Under the pieces are notes generated by a model. The model saw nothing but the letters and a program-made list of their open reading frames with translations, had not been told where the DNA came from and did not search any database. This document shows positions 28,225 to 35,788 of a stretch of DNA of 64,000 bases, one piece after another. How positions within the stretch are numbered: position 1 is the stretch's first letter; each line of letters begins with the position of its first letter. The position numbers and the translations under genes are program-made. This DNA is from Candidatus Omnitrophota bacterium (GTDB lineage Bacteria > Omnitrophota > Omnitrophia > Omnitrophales > Aquincolibacteriaceae): the NCBI GenBank assembly GCA_016196565.1, contig JACPXK010000068.1:1-64000 (forward strand), given 5' to 3'.

Positions 28225-29430
28225 TTAGGTATTTAATGGCAGGGTAAAAGAAAATTTCGAGCCTTTTCCTAACGTGCTTTTGCAGGAAACATTCCCGCCA
28301 TGGGCTTCAACAATATGTTTGACGATGGCAAGACCTAAACCGGTTCCGCCGGAATCCTTGTTACGCGCCTTGTCGACACGGAAAAATCTTTCGAAGACAC
28401 GCGGAATATCCTCTTGAGGTATGCCGACTCCGGTATCTTCTACCGATAATTGAATGTCTGTTTTCCGTGGAATAGCGGTAAGAATAATCTTTCCTCCGGG
28501 CCGGTTGAATTTAACGGCGTTCTCGATCAAATTGACAAATACTTGCTGAATTTTATCGCTGTCCGCCAGAATGCGCTGACCAGAATCCGATCTAATAAGG
28601 CTTTCCACGCCGATTTTTTTTTCTTTAATCTGAGAATCCAAAAGCTGAAGGGCTTTGAGTACAATGGATTCGAGATCGATTGTTCCCGGCCGCATGGAAA
28701 TTTCGCGCGATTCGATTTTGGAAAGTTCGAGAAGGTCGTCGATTAAACGCGCAAGCCGCGCGGTATCTTCTTCCATCATTTTCAAAAATGTCTCGGCTTT
28801 TTCGGGGTCTTTCAGCGCGCCACCGAGGAGAGTTTCGATAAATCCCTTAATGGAAGTCAGCGGTGTTTTAAGCTCATGCGAGACATTCGCCACAAAGTCA
28901 CGGCGTAGATTTTCAAGTTTCCGCATTTCGGTAACATCCGTTAAAACCAAAATACCGCTTAAGCCTTCTTCGCGTTTTGAAACTCCCACCGCATGGGCCT
29001 CTAAGATTTTTTTTACCGGACGGGAAATTTCCATTTCCACGATGGGGGTTTTTTCTCCTGACATGGCTTGATCCATCATGATGTCGATTTTGGGATTGCG
29101 GACGATTTCAATAAGGGTTTTCCCCGCGGCTTGCTTTTCGGGGACACCGAAAATTTCTTCGGCGCTTGGATTGATGGCAAGAATTTGCTTGCTGCTGTCG
29201 ACGGCGATTACCGCTTCCGTCATGCTTTCAAGGATGACCGCGATTTTTGCTTTTTCGGCTTCGCTTTCCGCGATTCGTTTTTTTAGGTTTTTTTCGGTCC
29301 GGTGCATCTCCCAGCGCAGCGTTTCGAGGGCCTTATTTTTTCGCCGGAAAAGAATCAGGATCAAGACAAACGAAACAGTAATCAGGAAAAAAAGAAAGGC
29401 AGGAAGAAAAACATTCCAGCTAGGATTCAT
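28225..29430 (-). CDS. phoR: Sensor histidine kinase PhoR
   Basis: 401 residues from ATG 29430. One N-terminal transmembrane helix ([20 protein letters not shown]), PAS domain (about 62-175), HisKA with phospho-acceptor His185 (NVSHELKTP), then HATPase_c with N-box [17 protein letters not shown] and [13 protein letters not shown]. The lack of a large periplasmic domain is typical of PhoR, which senses phosphate through Pst/PhoU. It overlaps phoB by 11 bases. Confidence 0.93.
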   Translation of the reverse strand: MNPSWNVFLPAFLFFLITVSFVLILILFRRKNKALETLRWEMHRTEKNLKKRIAESEAEKAKIAVILESMTEAVIAVDSSKQILAINPSAEEIFGVPEKQAAGKTLIEIVRNPKIDIMMDQAMSGEKTPIVEMEISRPVKKILEAHAVGVSKREEGLSGILVLTDVTEMRKLENLRRDFVANVSHELKTPLTSIKGFIETLLGGALKDPEKAETFLKMMEEDTARLARLIDDLLELSKIESREISMRPGTIDLESIVLKALQLLDSQIKEKKIGVESLIRSDSGQRILADSDKIQQVFVNLIENAVKFNRPGGKIILTAIPRKTDIQLSVEDTGVGIPQEDIPRVFERFFRVDKARNKDSGGTGLGLAIVKHIVEAHGGNVSCKSTLGKGSKFSFTLPLNT

Positions 29431-30112
29431 AATCAAACCGGTAACCTACGTTTTTGACCGTGATGATGCGCTCTGCCTCATTCCCGATTTTTTTTCGAAG
29501 CGATCCGATATGCATATCCACGGTACGGGTTTCAATATGAAGGGATTGATCGTAACCCCAAACTTGGTCGAGAAGATGTTCGCGGGAAAGCGCTCTGCCT
29601 TGGGCTTCCATGAGTGTTTTTAGGAGATCGTATTCTTTGGAGGTAAGTTCCACTGTCTTTTTTTTAAAAGTGACCACGTGTTTGGCCGTGTCAATTTCCA
29701 GCAATCCGGCTTTTAGAATTTTTTCTTTGGGCTTTTCTTTGGAGCGGCGGAGCACGGCTCTCACGCGTGCCACAAGCTCCCGCGGGCTGAAAGGCTTGGT
29801 CAAATAATCGTCAGCCCCAAGTTCCAAGCCGATGATTTTATCCGTTTCTTCGCTTTTGGCCGTCAGCATGATAATGGGTATGGCCGAAGTTTTTTCGTTT
29901 TGCTTGAGCGTTTTGCAGATTTCCAAGCCGTCTGTTTCCGGAAGCATCAAATCAAGCACAATGAGAGAAGCTTTTTGTTTTCGCGCCAATTCAAGTCCCG
30001 TATCGCCGTGCTGGGCCGTAAGGACCTGAAAGCCCGCCTCTTCGAGATTATATTTTACAAGCTCGAGAATGTTTTTTTCGTCTTCAATCACCAGAACGGT
30101 TTCTTTAGCCAT
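29420..30112 (-). CDS. phoB: Phosphate regulon response regulator PhoB
   Basis: 230 residues: receiver domain with Asp54 ([11 protein letters not shown]) and Lys in the [10 protein letters not shown] segment, followed by an OmpR/PhoB winged helix ([35 protein letters not shown]). A GGAGG ribosome site precedes the ATG. The pairing with PhoR and the two pst operons 10 kb away supports the PhoB call within a large paralogous family. Confidence 0.92.
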   Translation of the reverse strand: MAKETVLVIEDEKNILELVKYNLEEAGFQVLTAQHGDTGLELARKQKASLIVLDLMLPETDGLEICKTLKQNEKTSAIPIIMLTAKSEETDKIIGLELGADDYLTKPFSPRELVARVRAVLRRSKEKPKEKILKAGLLEIDTAKHVVTFKKKTVELTSKEYDLLKTLMEAQGRALSREHLLDQVWGYDQSLHIETRTVDMHIGSLRKKIGNEAERIITVKNVGYRFDYES

Positions 30113-30135
30113 AATCCTCCGTTAAAATCGGCGCT

Positions 30136-30164
30136 ATCTTATCCTCTCCATGGGCTGGGCGCAA
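30136..30164 (-). promoter_or_regulatory. Probable phoBR promoter
   Basis: Minus strand TTGCGC, 17-bp spacer, TAAGAT, about 24 bp upstream of the phoB ATG. The -35 box is weak, as expected for an activator-helped promoter; a Pho-box-like site lies upstream at 30192-30208. Confidence 0.5.
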
Positions 30165-30191
30165 TCCGGATTCTCAAGATCAATGCAAAAT

Positions 30192-30208
30192 TTACTTATT
30201 CTTTACAC
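30192..30208 (+). promoter_or_regulatory. Third Pho-box-like direct repeat, upstream of phoB
   Basis: TTTACTTATTCTTTACA, half-sites 11 bp apart, same pattern as 19986-20002 and 20011-20027. It lies on the strand opposite to phoB, 80 bp before its start, so it may be autoregulatory or fortuitous. Confidence 0.45.
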
Positions 30209-30270
30209 TACATTCAAAAGAGAAAGTTTTTTTCAAGATTTAGGAAATCAGAAGAAGACAGTCTATTTTG

Positions 30271-30492
30271 TTAAAAATCAAGCAATTTGGAAGGCGTCAT
30301 TTTGAAGGCGTTGGCGATTTTTACGATGGTTTCAAGGCGGGCATCTGTGGGATGGCGGCTTTCTAATCTTTGTATGTGTTTGTAAGCAATATCGGCCCGT
30401 TCGGACAACTCTTCCTGAGTCATTCCATGTTTCTCTCTCAGTTCACGAAGCCGTTTTGCAAATTGAAGGCGTATATTCTCTTTTTCCTTCAT
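30271..30492 (-). CDS. XRE-family HTH transcriptional regulator
   Basis: 73 residues, essentially one Cro/C1-type helix-turn-helix (LRELREKHGMTQEELSERAD, then AYKHIQRLESRHPTDARLET). There is no extra domain. It is divergent from the receiver-only gene, with tandem 14-bp direct repeats between them that could be its operator. Confidence 0.88.
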   Translation of the reverse strand: MKEKENIRLQFAKRLRELREKHGMTQEELSERADIAYKHIQRLESRHPTDARLETIVKIANAFKMTPSKLLDF

Positions 30493-30514
30493 GGCCGGTA
30501 TTATCTTTATCTAA

Positions 30515-30542
30515 CCACTCTATTGACACCACTCTGTTGACA
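30515..30542. repeat. Tandem 14-bp direct repeat, candidate operator
   Basis: CCACTCTATTGACA followed at once by CCACTCTGTTGACA (13 of 14 identical). The second unit ends in the -35 box TTGACA of the promoter for the receiver gene, and the repeats lie 23 bp from the XRE start, a good position for control of both genes. Confidence 0.65.
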
Positions 30543-30565
30543 CCATTCATTTAAGGTGTTATCTT
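30537..30565 (+). promoter_or_regulatory. Promoter of the receiver-only gene
   Basis: TTGACA (30537-30542), 17-bp spacer, TATCTT (30560-30565), 77 bp before the ATG at 30643. Overlaps the 14-bp direct repeats. Confidence 0.65.
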
Positions 30566-30642
30566 TCTTAATGCGAAACCCATGCCAAAGTTAGAAGAGG
30601 GGTCGGGATTTAGCTTAATATACGGCAACGCGAGGTGCAGTT

Positions 30643-31017
30643 ATGAAACGTATCCTGGCGATCGATGACGAGACGGAGATTACGGATTGGATACGGGAAA
30701 TCTTTGAAGGGGAGGGGTATTGCGTGGAAACGGTCAATGGGGGCATAGAAGCGGTAAGAAGAGGTGATGAAACCGGCTTCGATGTGATTATCACTGATAT
30801 CAAGATGCCGGGGCTGAATGGGGCCGAGGTTATTAAAAAGATGCGGCAGGGAATGAATGCCTCGACGCCCATCATTGTGCTGACGGGGAGCCCGGACTGT
30901 CAGACCACTAAGCTCGTCGAATCGCTCAAGCCCTTTGCTTGGATTGATAAGCCGTTTGGCTTGAACGCCATTATCGAAATTGTGCACCAGGCGATTCAGA
31001 GCCGTTTGAGAGAATAA
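30643..31017 (+). CDS. Single-domain response regulator
   Basis: 124 residues, receiver domain only, with the acidic pocket DDE (8-10), phospho-acceptor Asp52 (IITDIKMPG), the conserved Thr (VLTGS) and Lys in IDKPFG. There is no output domain, so it must act through a partner, as CheY or Spo0F do. No kinase lies next to it; PhoR is the nearest one. A GAGGTG ribosome site precedes the start. Confidence 0.92.
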   Translation: MKRILAIDDETEITDWIREIFEGEGYCVETVNGGIEAVRRGDETGFDVIITDIKMPGLNGAEVIKKMRQGMNASTPIIVLTGSPDCQTTKLVESLKPFAWIDKPFGLNAIIEIVHQAIQSRLRE

Positions 31018-31041
31018 TATTCAAATTGTATTGAGAAGAAC

Positions 31042-31190
31042 ATGATGCAAGTGGTTATTTCGCCGAGATATCAGATTGTCATTCCAAACGAAAGAAAAAG
31101 TCATCATTTTGATACCTACAGTTCCGCTTAAGTGTTATCGAGGTTTCTTAAAAGGAATGGATACCAAAAATATTCGTGAAAAATTCCTGA
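31042..31190 (+). pseudogene. Broken AbrB/MazE-family antitoxin
   Basis: From ATG 31042 the frame reads MMQVVISPRYQIVIP, the typical start of SpoVT/AbrB-fold antitoxins. It then runs out of frame; the other frame resumes with KVIILIP and PLKCYRGFLKGMDT, the typical C-terminal part. The central 'VRxxLGLKPGQ' part is missing, so a deletion with frame change has inactivated the gene. No PIN or MazF toxin follows. The 3' end is approximate. Confidence 0.7.
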
Positions 31191-31271
31191 TTGAAAAACT
31201 CCTTGCGCCTATAGCATTTGAATTTATAATACCCCCAACATACCAAAAACCAAAAGAGGTACTGCTGCGCC

Positions 31272-32504
31272 GTGGACAAAAACCGCTGGGTTGAATTCCT
31301 CGCCTTAAGACTTAGATCTCAAATCTCCCTGGAAAATGCCCAAAAGGCCCAAACTTGGGGCTTTGCCATCATCAGCCTTCTTTCACTCGGCGCGGTTTTG
31401 ACGGGTTCCGGCGAAAGTTCCGGCTCTTACGGCGTTCGCGATACACATTCTGTTTTTTTGATTTTGTTTCACCTGGTGATGATTCTCGGGGTTTATCTTC
31501 CCGTTCTTTTCCTGGAAAAAGGGAGAAATCCTTTGGCGCGTGTCCTGGGAATGCGCGAAGCCAGTTCGCTTTGTTTTCTTTCTATCTTAATTACTTTCTA
31601 TGCCTTAATGATTGCCAATGTGAGTTTCCAGGCCATCGCCGTGACAGGGGAAAGCTCCTCCGAATCCCCGGCTTTCAGCCATCTCGTGCTTTGGATTAAT
31701 TTTCTTGTAGCCGCTATTTACGGCACATCTTCTCTTTTCGCTTTCGCCAGTTTTCTCGGCTTTCCTCAGGCCATTGCCCGTTTCGTCGAAAAAGGCCGGA
31801 CTGTTTTTAAAGTACTATTTGGATTTCATATCGGGCTTTGCCTTCTTCTGGCCCTTGCGGGACCGGTCGAATTTGGAAATGCCGCTTTTCTTCAAGAGCT
31901 GAAGTCCGCCGGACTTTTCTGGATTTTTATTTTGTCTTCCTTGTTTTTTGCCGGAAGAATTTTTTCCGAATCGGCAGTGCCTGCTTTGGCGGGACTAGAG
32001 CTTGATGTGACGGCCGGACGGCTGGAACGTCAGGAAGATATTCTTGCCCGTTTGAAAGAGGCCTTCAGTTCCCGGCGTTTTCTTGGCTGGCATCTTGGGA
32101 TTTCCAAACTTATCGCGGAAAAATCTCATCAAATTGCCCAGTTTGCCCACGAGGCCGTTCAATTAATCAGTCATGAAAAACCCTCGGAATTTGATCTTGG
32201 CAAAGTCGAGGACCGTTACCGCCGGGCCGAGGCCCTTGCCAAAAAGCTGGAAAAAGACGGCCAGCGTTTCGCGCTCAGTGTTTTTCTTTTCTGTCTGAAT
32301 GAGGCCGAAAGGGAAAAGGCCGAAGAGTTAAGGGACCAATTTTCCCGTGAAATCCGGAATGCCAAATTGGAGCTTGCCGGTATTCGTAAACGTATTGACG
32401 AGAAACTCTTACAGCTAAAAAGCCAGCAAGGTTTGCCTTCTCTCGGGCCTTCGCTTTCATTGCCCAAACCCGAAGCCGCCAGTCTTACTTCTTCCAAAAA
32501 TTAA
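31272..32504 (+). CDS. Six-helix membrane protein with cytoplasmic coiled-coil tail
   Basis: 410 residues from GTG 31272. About six transmembrane helices lie in residues 28-235, followed by a soluble helical tail (about 245-380) rich in Glu, Lys and Arg with coiled-coil character (SREIRNAKLELAGIRKRIDE), and a Pro/Ser-rich end. I do not recognise the family. It stands alone between the antitoxin remnant and the metal-efflux promoter. Confidence 0.8.
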   Translation: MDKNRWVEFLALRLRSQISLENAQKAQTWGFAIISLLSLGAVLTGSGESSGSYGVRDTHSVFLILFHLVMILGVYLPVLFLEKGRNPLARVLGMREASSLCFLSILITFYALMIANVSFQAIAVTGESSSESPAFSHLVLWINFLVAAIYGTSSLFAFASFLGFPQAIARFVEKGRTVFKVLFGFHIGLCLLLALAGPVEFGNAAFLQELKSAGLFWIFILSSLFFAGRIFSESAVPALAGLELDVTAGRLERQEDILARLKEAFSSRRFLGWHLGISKLIAEKSHQIAQFAHEAVQLISHEKPSEFDLGKVEDRYRRAEALAKKLEKDGQRFALSVFLFCLNEAEREKAEELRDQFSREIRNAKLELAGIRKRIDEKLLQLKSQQGLPSLGPSLSLPKPEAASLTSSKN

Positions 32505-32516
32505 AAATTCCCCCAG

Positions 32517-32545
32517 TTGACACTCTCCTTTCTCAGGGGTACATT
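32517..32545 (+). promoter_or_regulatory. Promoter of the heavy-metal efflux operon
   Basis: TTGACA (32517-32522), 17-bp spacer, TACATT (32540-32545), 31 bp before the Cys-rich gene. The spacer is of normal length, unlike the 19-20 bp spacers of MerR/CueR-activated promoters, so a CueR-type control is not indicated. Confidence 0.7.
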
Positions 32546-32576
32546 ATTAATGCCTTTTCGAAAAGGAACGAAATTC

Positions 32577-32951
32577 ATGGGAAGAAAATCAAAAAAAGTT
32601 TTGGCTGTTTTCATTTTTGCCGCCATTGTCATTCCGGTGGCGATGGGCGCTTTTTGCCATTGCTGCGAAGCGGCGCCGAACACCCAGGTCACCCTTGCTT
32701 CGGCAGAAGATCATTCCTGCTGTCCCGAAAGTGTTGACGTTCCTAATTGTCAAATTCCCGCGATTCATCAGGCAAAATTTCTGACGCCTTCTCAAAGTTT
32801 CAATGCCCTCATTTTCCAAAAGGATTTTTCTTTCCGACCGGTTCTTGCCGGTTATTCTCACGATTCTGATTTTGAGCATTTCCCTGCAGGCTTCGATCCT
32901 CCGGGATTTCATCAGCCTCTCTTTTTGTCCCTTCAAGTCCTTCGCATCTAG
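32577..32951 (+). CDS. Secreted Cys/His-containing hypothetical protein of the cus operon
   Basis: 124 residues from ATG 32577 (AAGGAACG ribosome site). Signal peptide (KKVLAVFIFAAIVIPVAMGA), then a Cys cluster CHCC, a second DHSCCPE and a lone Cys in PNCQIP, suggesting metal binding. The C-terminal half has several His and aromatic residues (HQAKF, DSDFEHFPAGF, GFHQPLFL). Small Cys-rich proteins precede efflux genes in some copper operons. No family assigned; the metal role is inferred. Confidence 0.65.
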   Translation: MGRKSKKVLAVFIFAAIVIPVAMGAFCHCCEAAPNTQVTLASAEDHSCCPESVDVPNCQIPAIHQAKFLTPSQSFNALIFQKDFSFRPVLAGYSHDSDFEHFPAGFDPPGFHQPLFLSLQVLRI

Positions 32952-33035
32952 AATCTCCTTTTTTGTCGTTTAAGCCGATAATTTTCTAAGCCCTTAGTCT
33001 GTCGGTTTTAGAGCTTTACGAAAGGAGATATCAAG

Positions 33036-34463
33036 ATGCAATCTTCACAAAGAAAAAAACTAAAGAATCGCGCTTCATCGCCGTTCGTCATTTCCCAGCG
33101 AGAAATGACTCACTCGCACCTTCGGCCTCGCTCGTCCGCCGAAATGCCGGCGGACACCGTGCCCGCTCGGTCTTCGGAGCGCGCCTCAGCACGATTCTTA
33201 GTTTTTTTTATCCTGTTAACCGTTGCATTTTATCCTTGTTCTTTTGCCGAAGAGATTTCGAAGAAGGAAGAAAGTCTTTCTAATCTTATCCAAGAAGCTA
33301 TGGACCACAATCCTGCGATTAAGGCGGCGGAGGCCGAGTGGAAGGCCGCCAAGAAAAAAATTCTTTCTTCTTGGGCACTTCCCGATCCCATGATAGGCAT
33401 GGATTTGATGGGCGAGATGAGAGAAACGCGCGTGGGGCCGGAAGAAAATCGTTTGGAGATCTCGCAGGACATTCCTTTTCCCGTGAAATTGTGGAAGAAA
33501 AGAGAAATCGCCAAGCAAGAAGCCAAGGCCGCTTTGGAAAGGCATAAGGCTATTGGCCGGGATATACGGGCCCAAGTTAGGCAAACCTATTACGAACTCT
33601 ATTTTGCCGAGGCCTCACTTGAAACTTTGGAGGAAATTCAGGGGCTTTTGAAAAAATTTGAAGGGGTGGCGCGTGCCCGTTATTCCAATCAAGCAGGCAC
33701 GCAGCGCGATGTGGCCAAGGCGCAGGCGGAAGTTTCGCTCACTTTAGAAGAAAAATTCATGCTCGAACAAAAAAGGGGATCGGCGGCCGCCATGATGAAT
33801 GCGCTTCTCAGTCGCGGGCCTTTTGAAGAACTCGGAAAAATGGAAAAGCCGGTCAAACCTGAGATGAAGCAAACCTTTATTGAGCTGATGAATTTGGCGG
33901 CGGAAAACCGCCAGGAAATTAAAGAAATGCAAGCCATGCTGGAAAAAACAAAACAGGAAAAAGCGCTCGCCAAACTTCAAAATATTCCGGACCTTAGCGC
34001 GGGCTTTGTCTATAACTGGGTAGGAAGCGGTATGACAACCGACATGGAGGATGGAAAAGACAGCTGGATGTTTCCTCTGAAAATCAATCTTCCCATTTGG
34101 CAGAACCGTATTATTCCGGAAATTCAGGCGGCCGAGAAAAATGTAGAAGCGGCCGAGGCCAAACTCGGCGGCCAGCGCAATGAAACCTTTTTTCAGGTGA
34201 AAGATGCCTATCTCAGATTTGACACGGCTTCGCGTATTGTCCTTCTTTATGAAACGGCGGTGATTCCTCAGGCAAAACTTGCTCTTTTCTCGGACGAAGC
34301 CGGCTACGAATCCGGGGGCATTAATTTTCTCGAACTCTTGGATAGCGAACGCGTTTATCTGAGCGCGAAACTGGCGCATGTGCGTCTTTTCACCGAATTA
34401 CTTAAAAGTCATGCCGATCTGGAACGGGTTACCGGACTTGATTTGGCGGGAGGTAAGTCATGA
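33036..34463 (+). CDS. cusC: Outer-membrane efflux protein (TolC/CusC family) with in-frame repeat
   Basis: 475 residues. After the signal region the protein has the two helical repeats of outer-membrane factors (NLIQEAMDHNPAIKAAEAEW; QVRQTYYELYFAEASLETLE; later AEAKLGGQRNETFFQVKDAY). The first ~12 codons are followed by a ~40-residue segment encoded by palindromic DNA (33087-33155) before the hydrophobic core RFLVFFILLTVAFYPCSF, so the repeat appears to have entered between the n-region and core of the signal peptide. It has a strong AAGGAG ribosome site and overlaps cusB by four bases. Confidence 0.9.
   Translation: MQSSQRKKLKNRASSPFVISQREMTHSHLRPRSSAEMPADTVPARSSERASARFLVFFILLTVAFYPCSFAEEISKKEESLSNLIQEAMDHNPAIKAAEAEWKAAKKKILSSWALPDPMIGMDLMGEMRETRVGPEENRLEISQDIPFPVKLWKKREIAKQEAKAALERHKAIGRDIRAQVRQTYYELYFAEASLETLEEIQGLLKKFEGVARARYSNQAGTQRDVAKAQAEVSLTLEEKFMLEQKRGSAAAMMNALLSRGPFEELGKMEKPVKPEMKQTFIELMNLAAENRQEIKEMQAMLEKTKQEKALAKLQNIPDLSAGFVYNWVGSGMTTDMEDGKDSWMFPLKINLPIWQNRIIPEIQAAEKNVEAAEAKLGGQRNETFFQVKDAYLRFDTASRIVLLYETAVIPQAKLALFSDEAGYESGGINFLELLDSERVYLSAKLAHVRLFTELLKSHADLERVTGLDLAGGKS
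33087..33155. repeat. Two hairpins inside the cusC signal-peptide region
   Basis: Hairpin 1 at 33087-33109 (GTCATTTC / GAAATGAC) and hairpin 2 at 33134-33155 (GTCCGCCG / CGGCGGAC). The flanking CTTCGGCCTCGCTC and TCGGTCTTCGGAGC pieces resemble the repeat family elsewhere. All of it is translated in frame. Confidence 0.75.
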
Positions 34464-35788
34464 AAATATCAGCAAAAACTTTTTGGTTGATTCTGTTTAT
34501 CGTCATCCTAACCCTGAGCGTAGCGAAGGGAAAGGATATCATCGCGAGATTCTTAGGCCCGTCGGGCCTCAAAATGACAAGCCACAGTGGTGAGCACAAA
34601 CACGGCAAGGACATTTATTATTGCCCTATGCATCCGACTTACACTTCCGACCGTCCCGGGGATTGTCCGATTTGCAATATGAAGCTGGTTAAAAAAACAT
34701 TGCCGGCGCCCAGTTCGGGGACAGCGCTGAAATCCGATCTCTCCCCGCTAGAAGGGGACAGTTCACCGCTTAAAACGGTGACCGTCAAAGAACTCATGAA
34801 TATGAAGCCGGGAGAAATCTGCCTTCTGCATAAATGCAAAATGGGGAAATGCATGTTCGTCATGACCGAGGAAGCGGCGAGACTCGGCAAATGCCCGCAT
34901 TGCGGCGAGGATTTGGGCGTGGTGATTAAAGATTTGGCTCCGGCCGGTTATGGCGGCCTGACACTTAGTCCTGAAAAACAACAAATGATCGGCATTCAAA
35001 CCTCACCCGCCGAAAAAAAACATCTGACCAAAACCATTCGAACAGCGGGAAAGATTGCTTATGATCCGGCCCTTTATCAGGCCCAGGAAGAATACCTTCA
35101 GGGAATTCAGGCTTATGAAAAGGCCAAAACCGGCAATATTCCTGAAATCGCAGAACAGGCTTCAAAGCTCGTGGATTCTTCGAAAGTAAAGCTGAGGCTT
35201 TTAGGTTTTTCCGAAGATTTGCTCGCGGATCTTGAAAAATCGGGGAAACCCGACCGTTCTCTGCTTTATTCCGAAGCCGGAGGCACGGTTTGGCTTTATG
35301 CCCCCATCTATGAATATGAAATCCCGCTTGTGAAAATCGGAGACAAAGTCCAAGTGGAAATTCCTGCATTACCCGGAAAAAAAGTCGAAGGCGTCATACG
35401 ATCCATGGATCCAGTGGTGGACCCCATGACCCGGTCCGTGCGCGTGCGGGCGGTACTGGAAAATCAGGAGGGCGTTTTCAAACCCGAAATGTATGTGAAC
35501 GCTTCCCTCAATATTGATTTGGGAAGTGTCCTTGTGATTCCTTCTGAAGCGGTGTTTTCAACCGGAGAAAAAAATATCGTTTTCGTGGCCAAGCCGGACG
35601 GCGTTTTTGAGCCGCGCGAAGTGGTTCTCGGAACTAAAACTGAATCGGGCTATGAAATCAAAAATGGCGTCGGAGAAGGGGAATCGGTGGTGACGAGCGG
35701 AAATTTTCTTATCGATTCCGAAAGCCGTTTGAAGGCCGCGCTTGAAGGTGTGGGAGGGACGGAAGGTTCCGTTCATCAACATGGATGA
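34460..35788 (+). CDS. cusB: Periplasmic adaptor CusB with two N-terminal metal-binding segments
   Basis: 442 residues. An N-terminal hydrophobic segment is followed by repeat-encoded residues (about 15-40), then a heavy-metal-binding domain YYCPMHP...GDCPICNMKLVKK (about 51-78). A second Cys/His/Met-rich segment follows (ICLLHKCKMGKCMFVM, then GKCPHCGEDLG, about 118-153). The membrane-fusion core has the barrel-sandwich and beta-barrel parts (TVWLYAPIYEYEIPLVKIGD, DPMTRSVRVRAVLEN). It links CusA to CusC. Copper/silver is most likely from the motifs. Confidence 0.93.
   Translation: MKISAKTFWLILFIVILTLSVAKGKDIIARFLGPSGLKMTSHSGEHKHGKDIYYCPMHPTYTSDRPGDCPICNMKLVKKTLPAPSSGTALKSDLSPLEGDSSPLKTVTVKELMNMKPGEICLLHKCKMGKCMFVMTEEAARLGKCPHCGEDLGVVIKDLAPAGYGGLTLSPEKQQMIGIQTSPAEKKHLTKTIRTAGKIAYDPALYQAQEEYLQGIQAYEKAKTGNIPEIAEQASKLVDSSKVKLRLLGFSEDLLADLEKSGKPDRSLLYSEAGGTVWLYAPIYEYEIPLVKIGDKVQVEIPALPGKKVEGVIRSMDPVVDPMTRSVRVRAVLENQEGVFKPEMYVNASLNIDLGSVLVIPSEAVFSTGEKNIVFVAKPDGVFEPREVVLGTKTESGYEIKNGVGEGESVVTSGNFLIDSESRLKAALEGVGGTEGSVHQHG
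34501..34578. repeat. Dispersed palindromic repeat inside cusB
   Basis: CGTCATCCTAACCCTGAGCG to GGCCTCAAAATGAC, an imperfect palindrome of the 5368 family, translated in frame as LTLSVAKGKDIIARFL and GPSGLKMTS. The reading frame is the same as in the cusA copy. Confidence 0.85.

Noticed and set aside
33216..33584. Antisense open frames over the cus and hem genes
   Set aside because: They mirror strong coding frames on the other strand, lack ribosome sites and show no family motifs.
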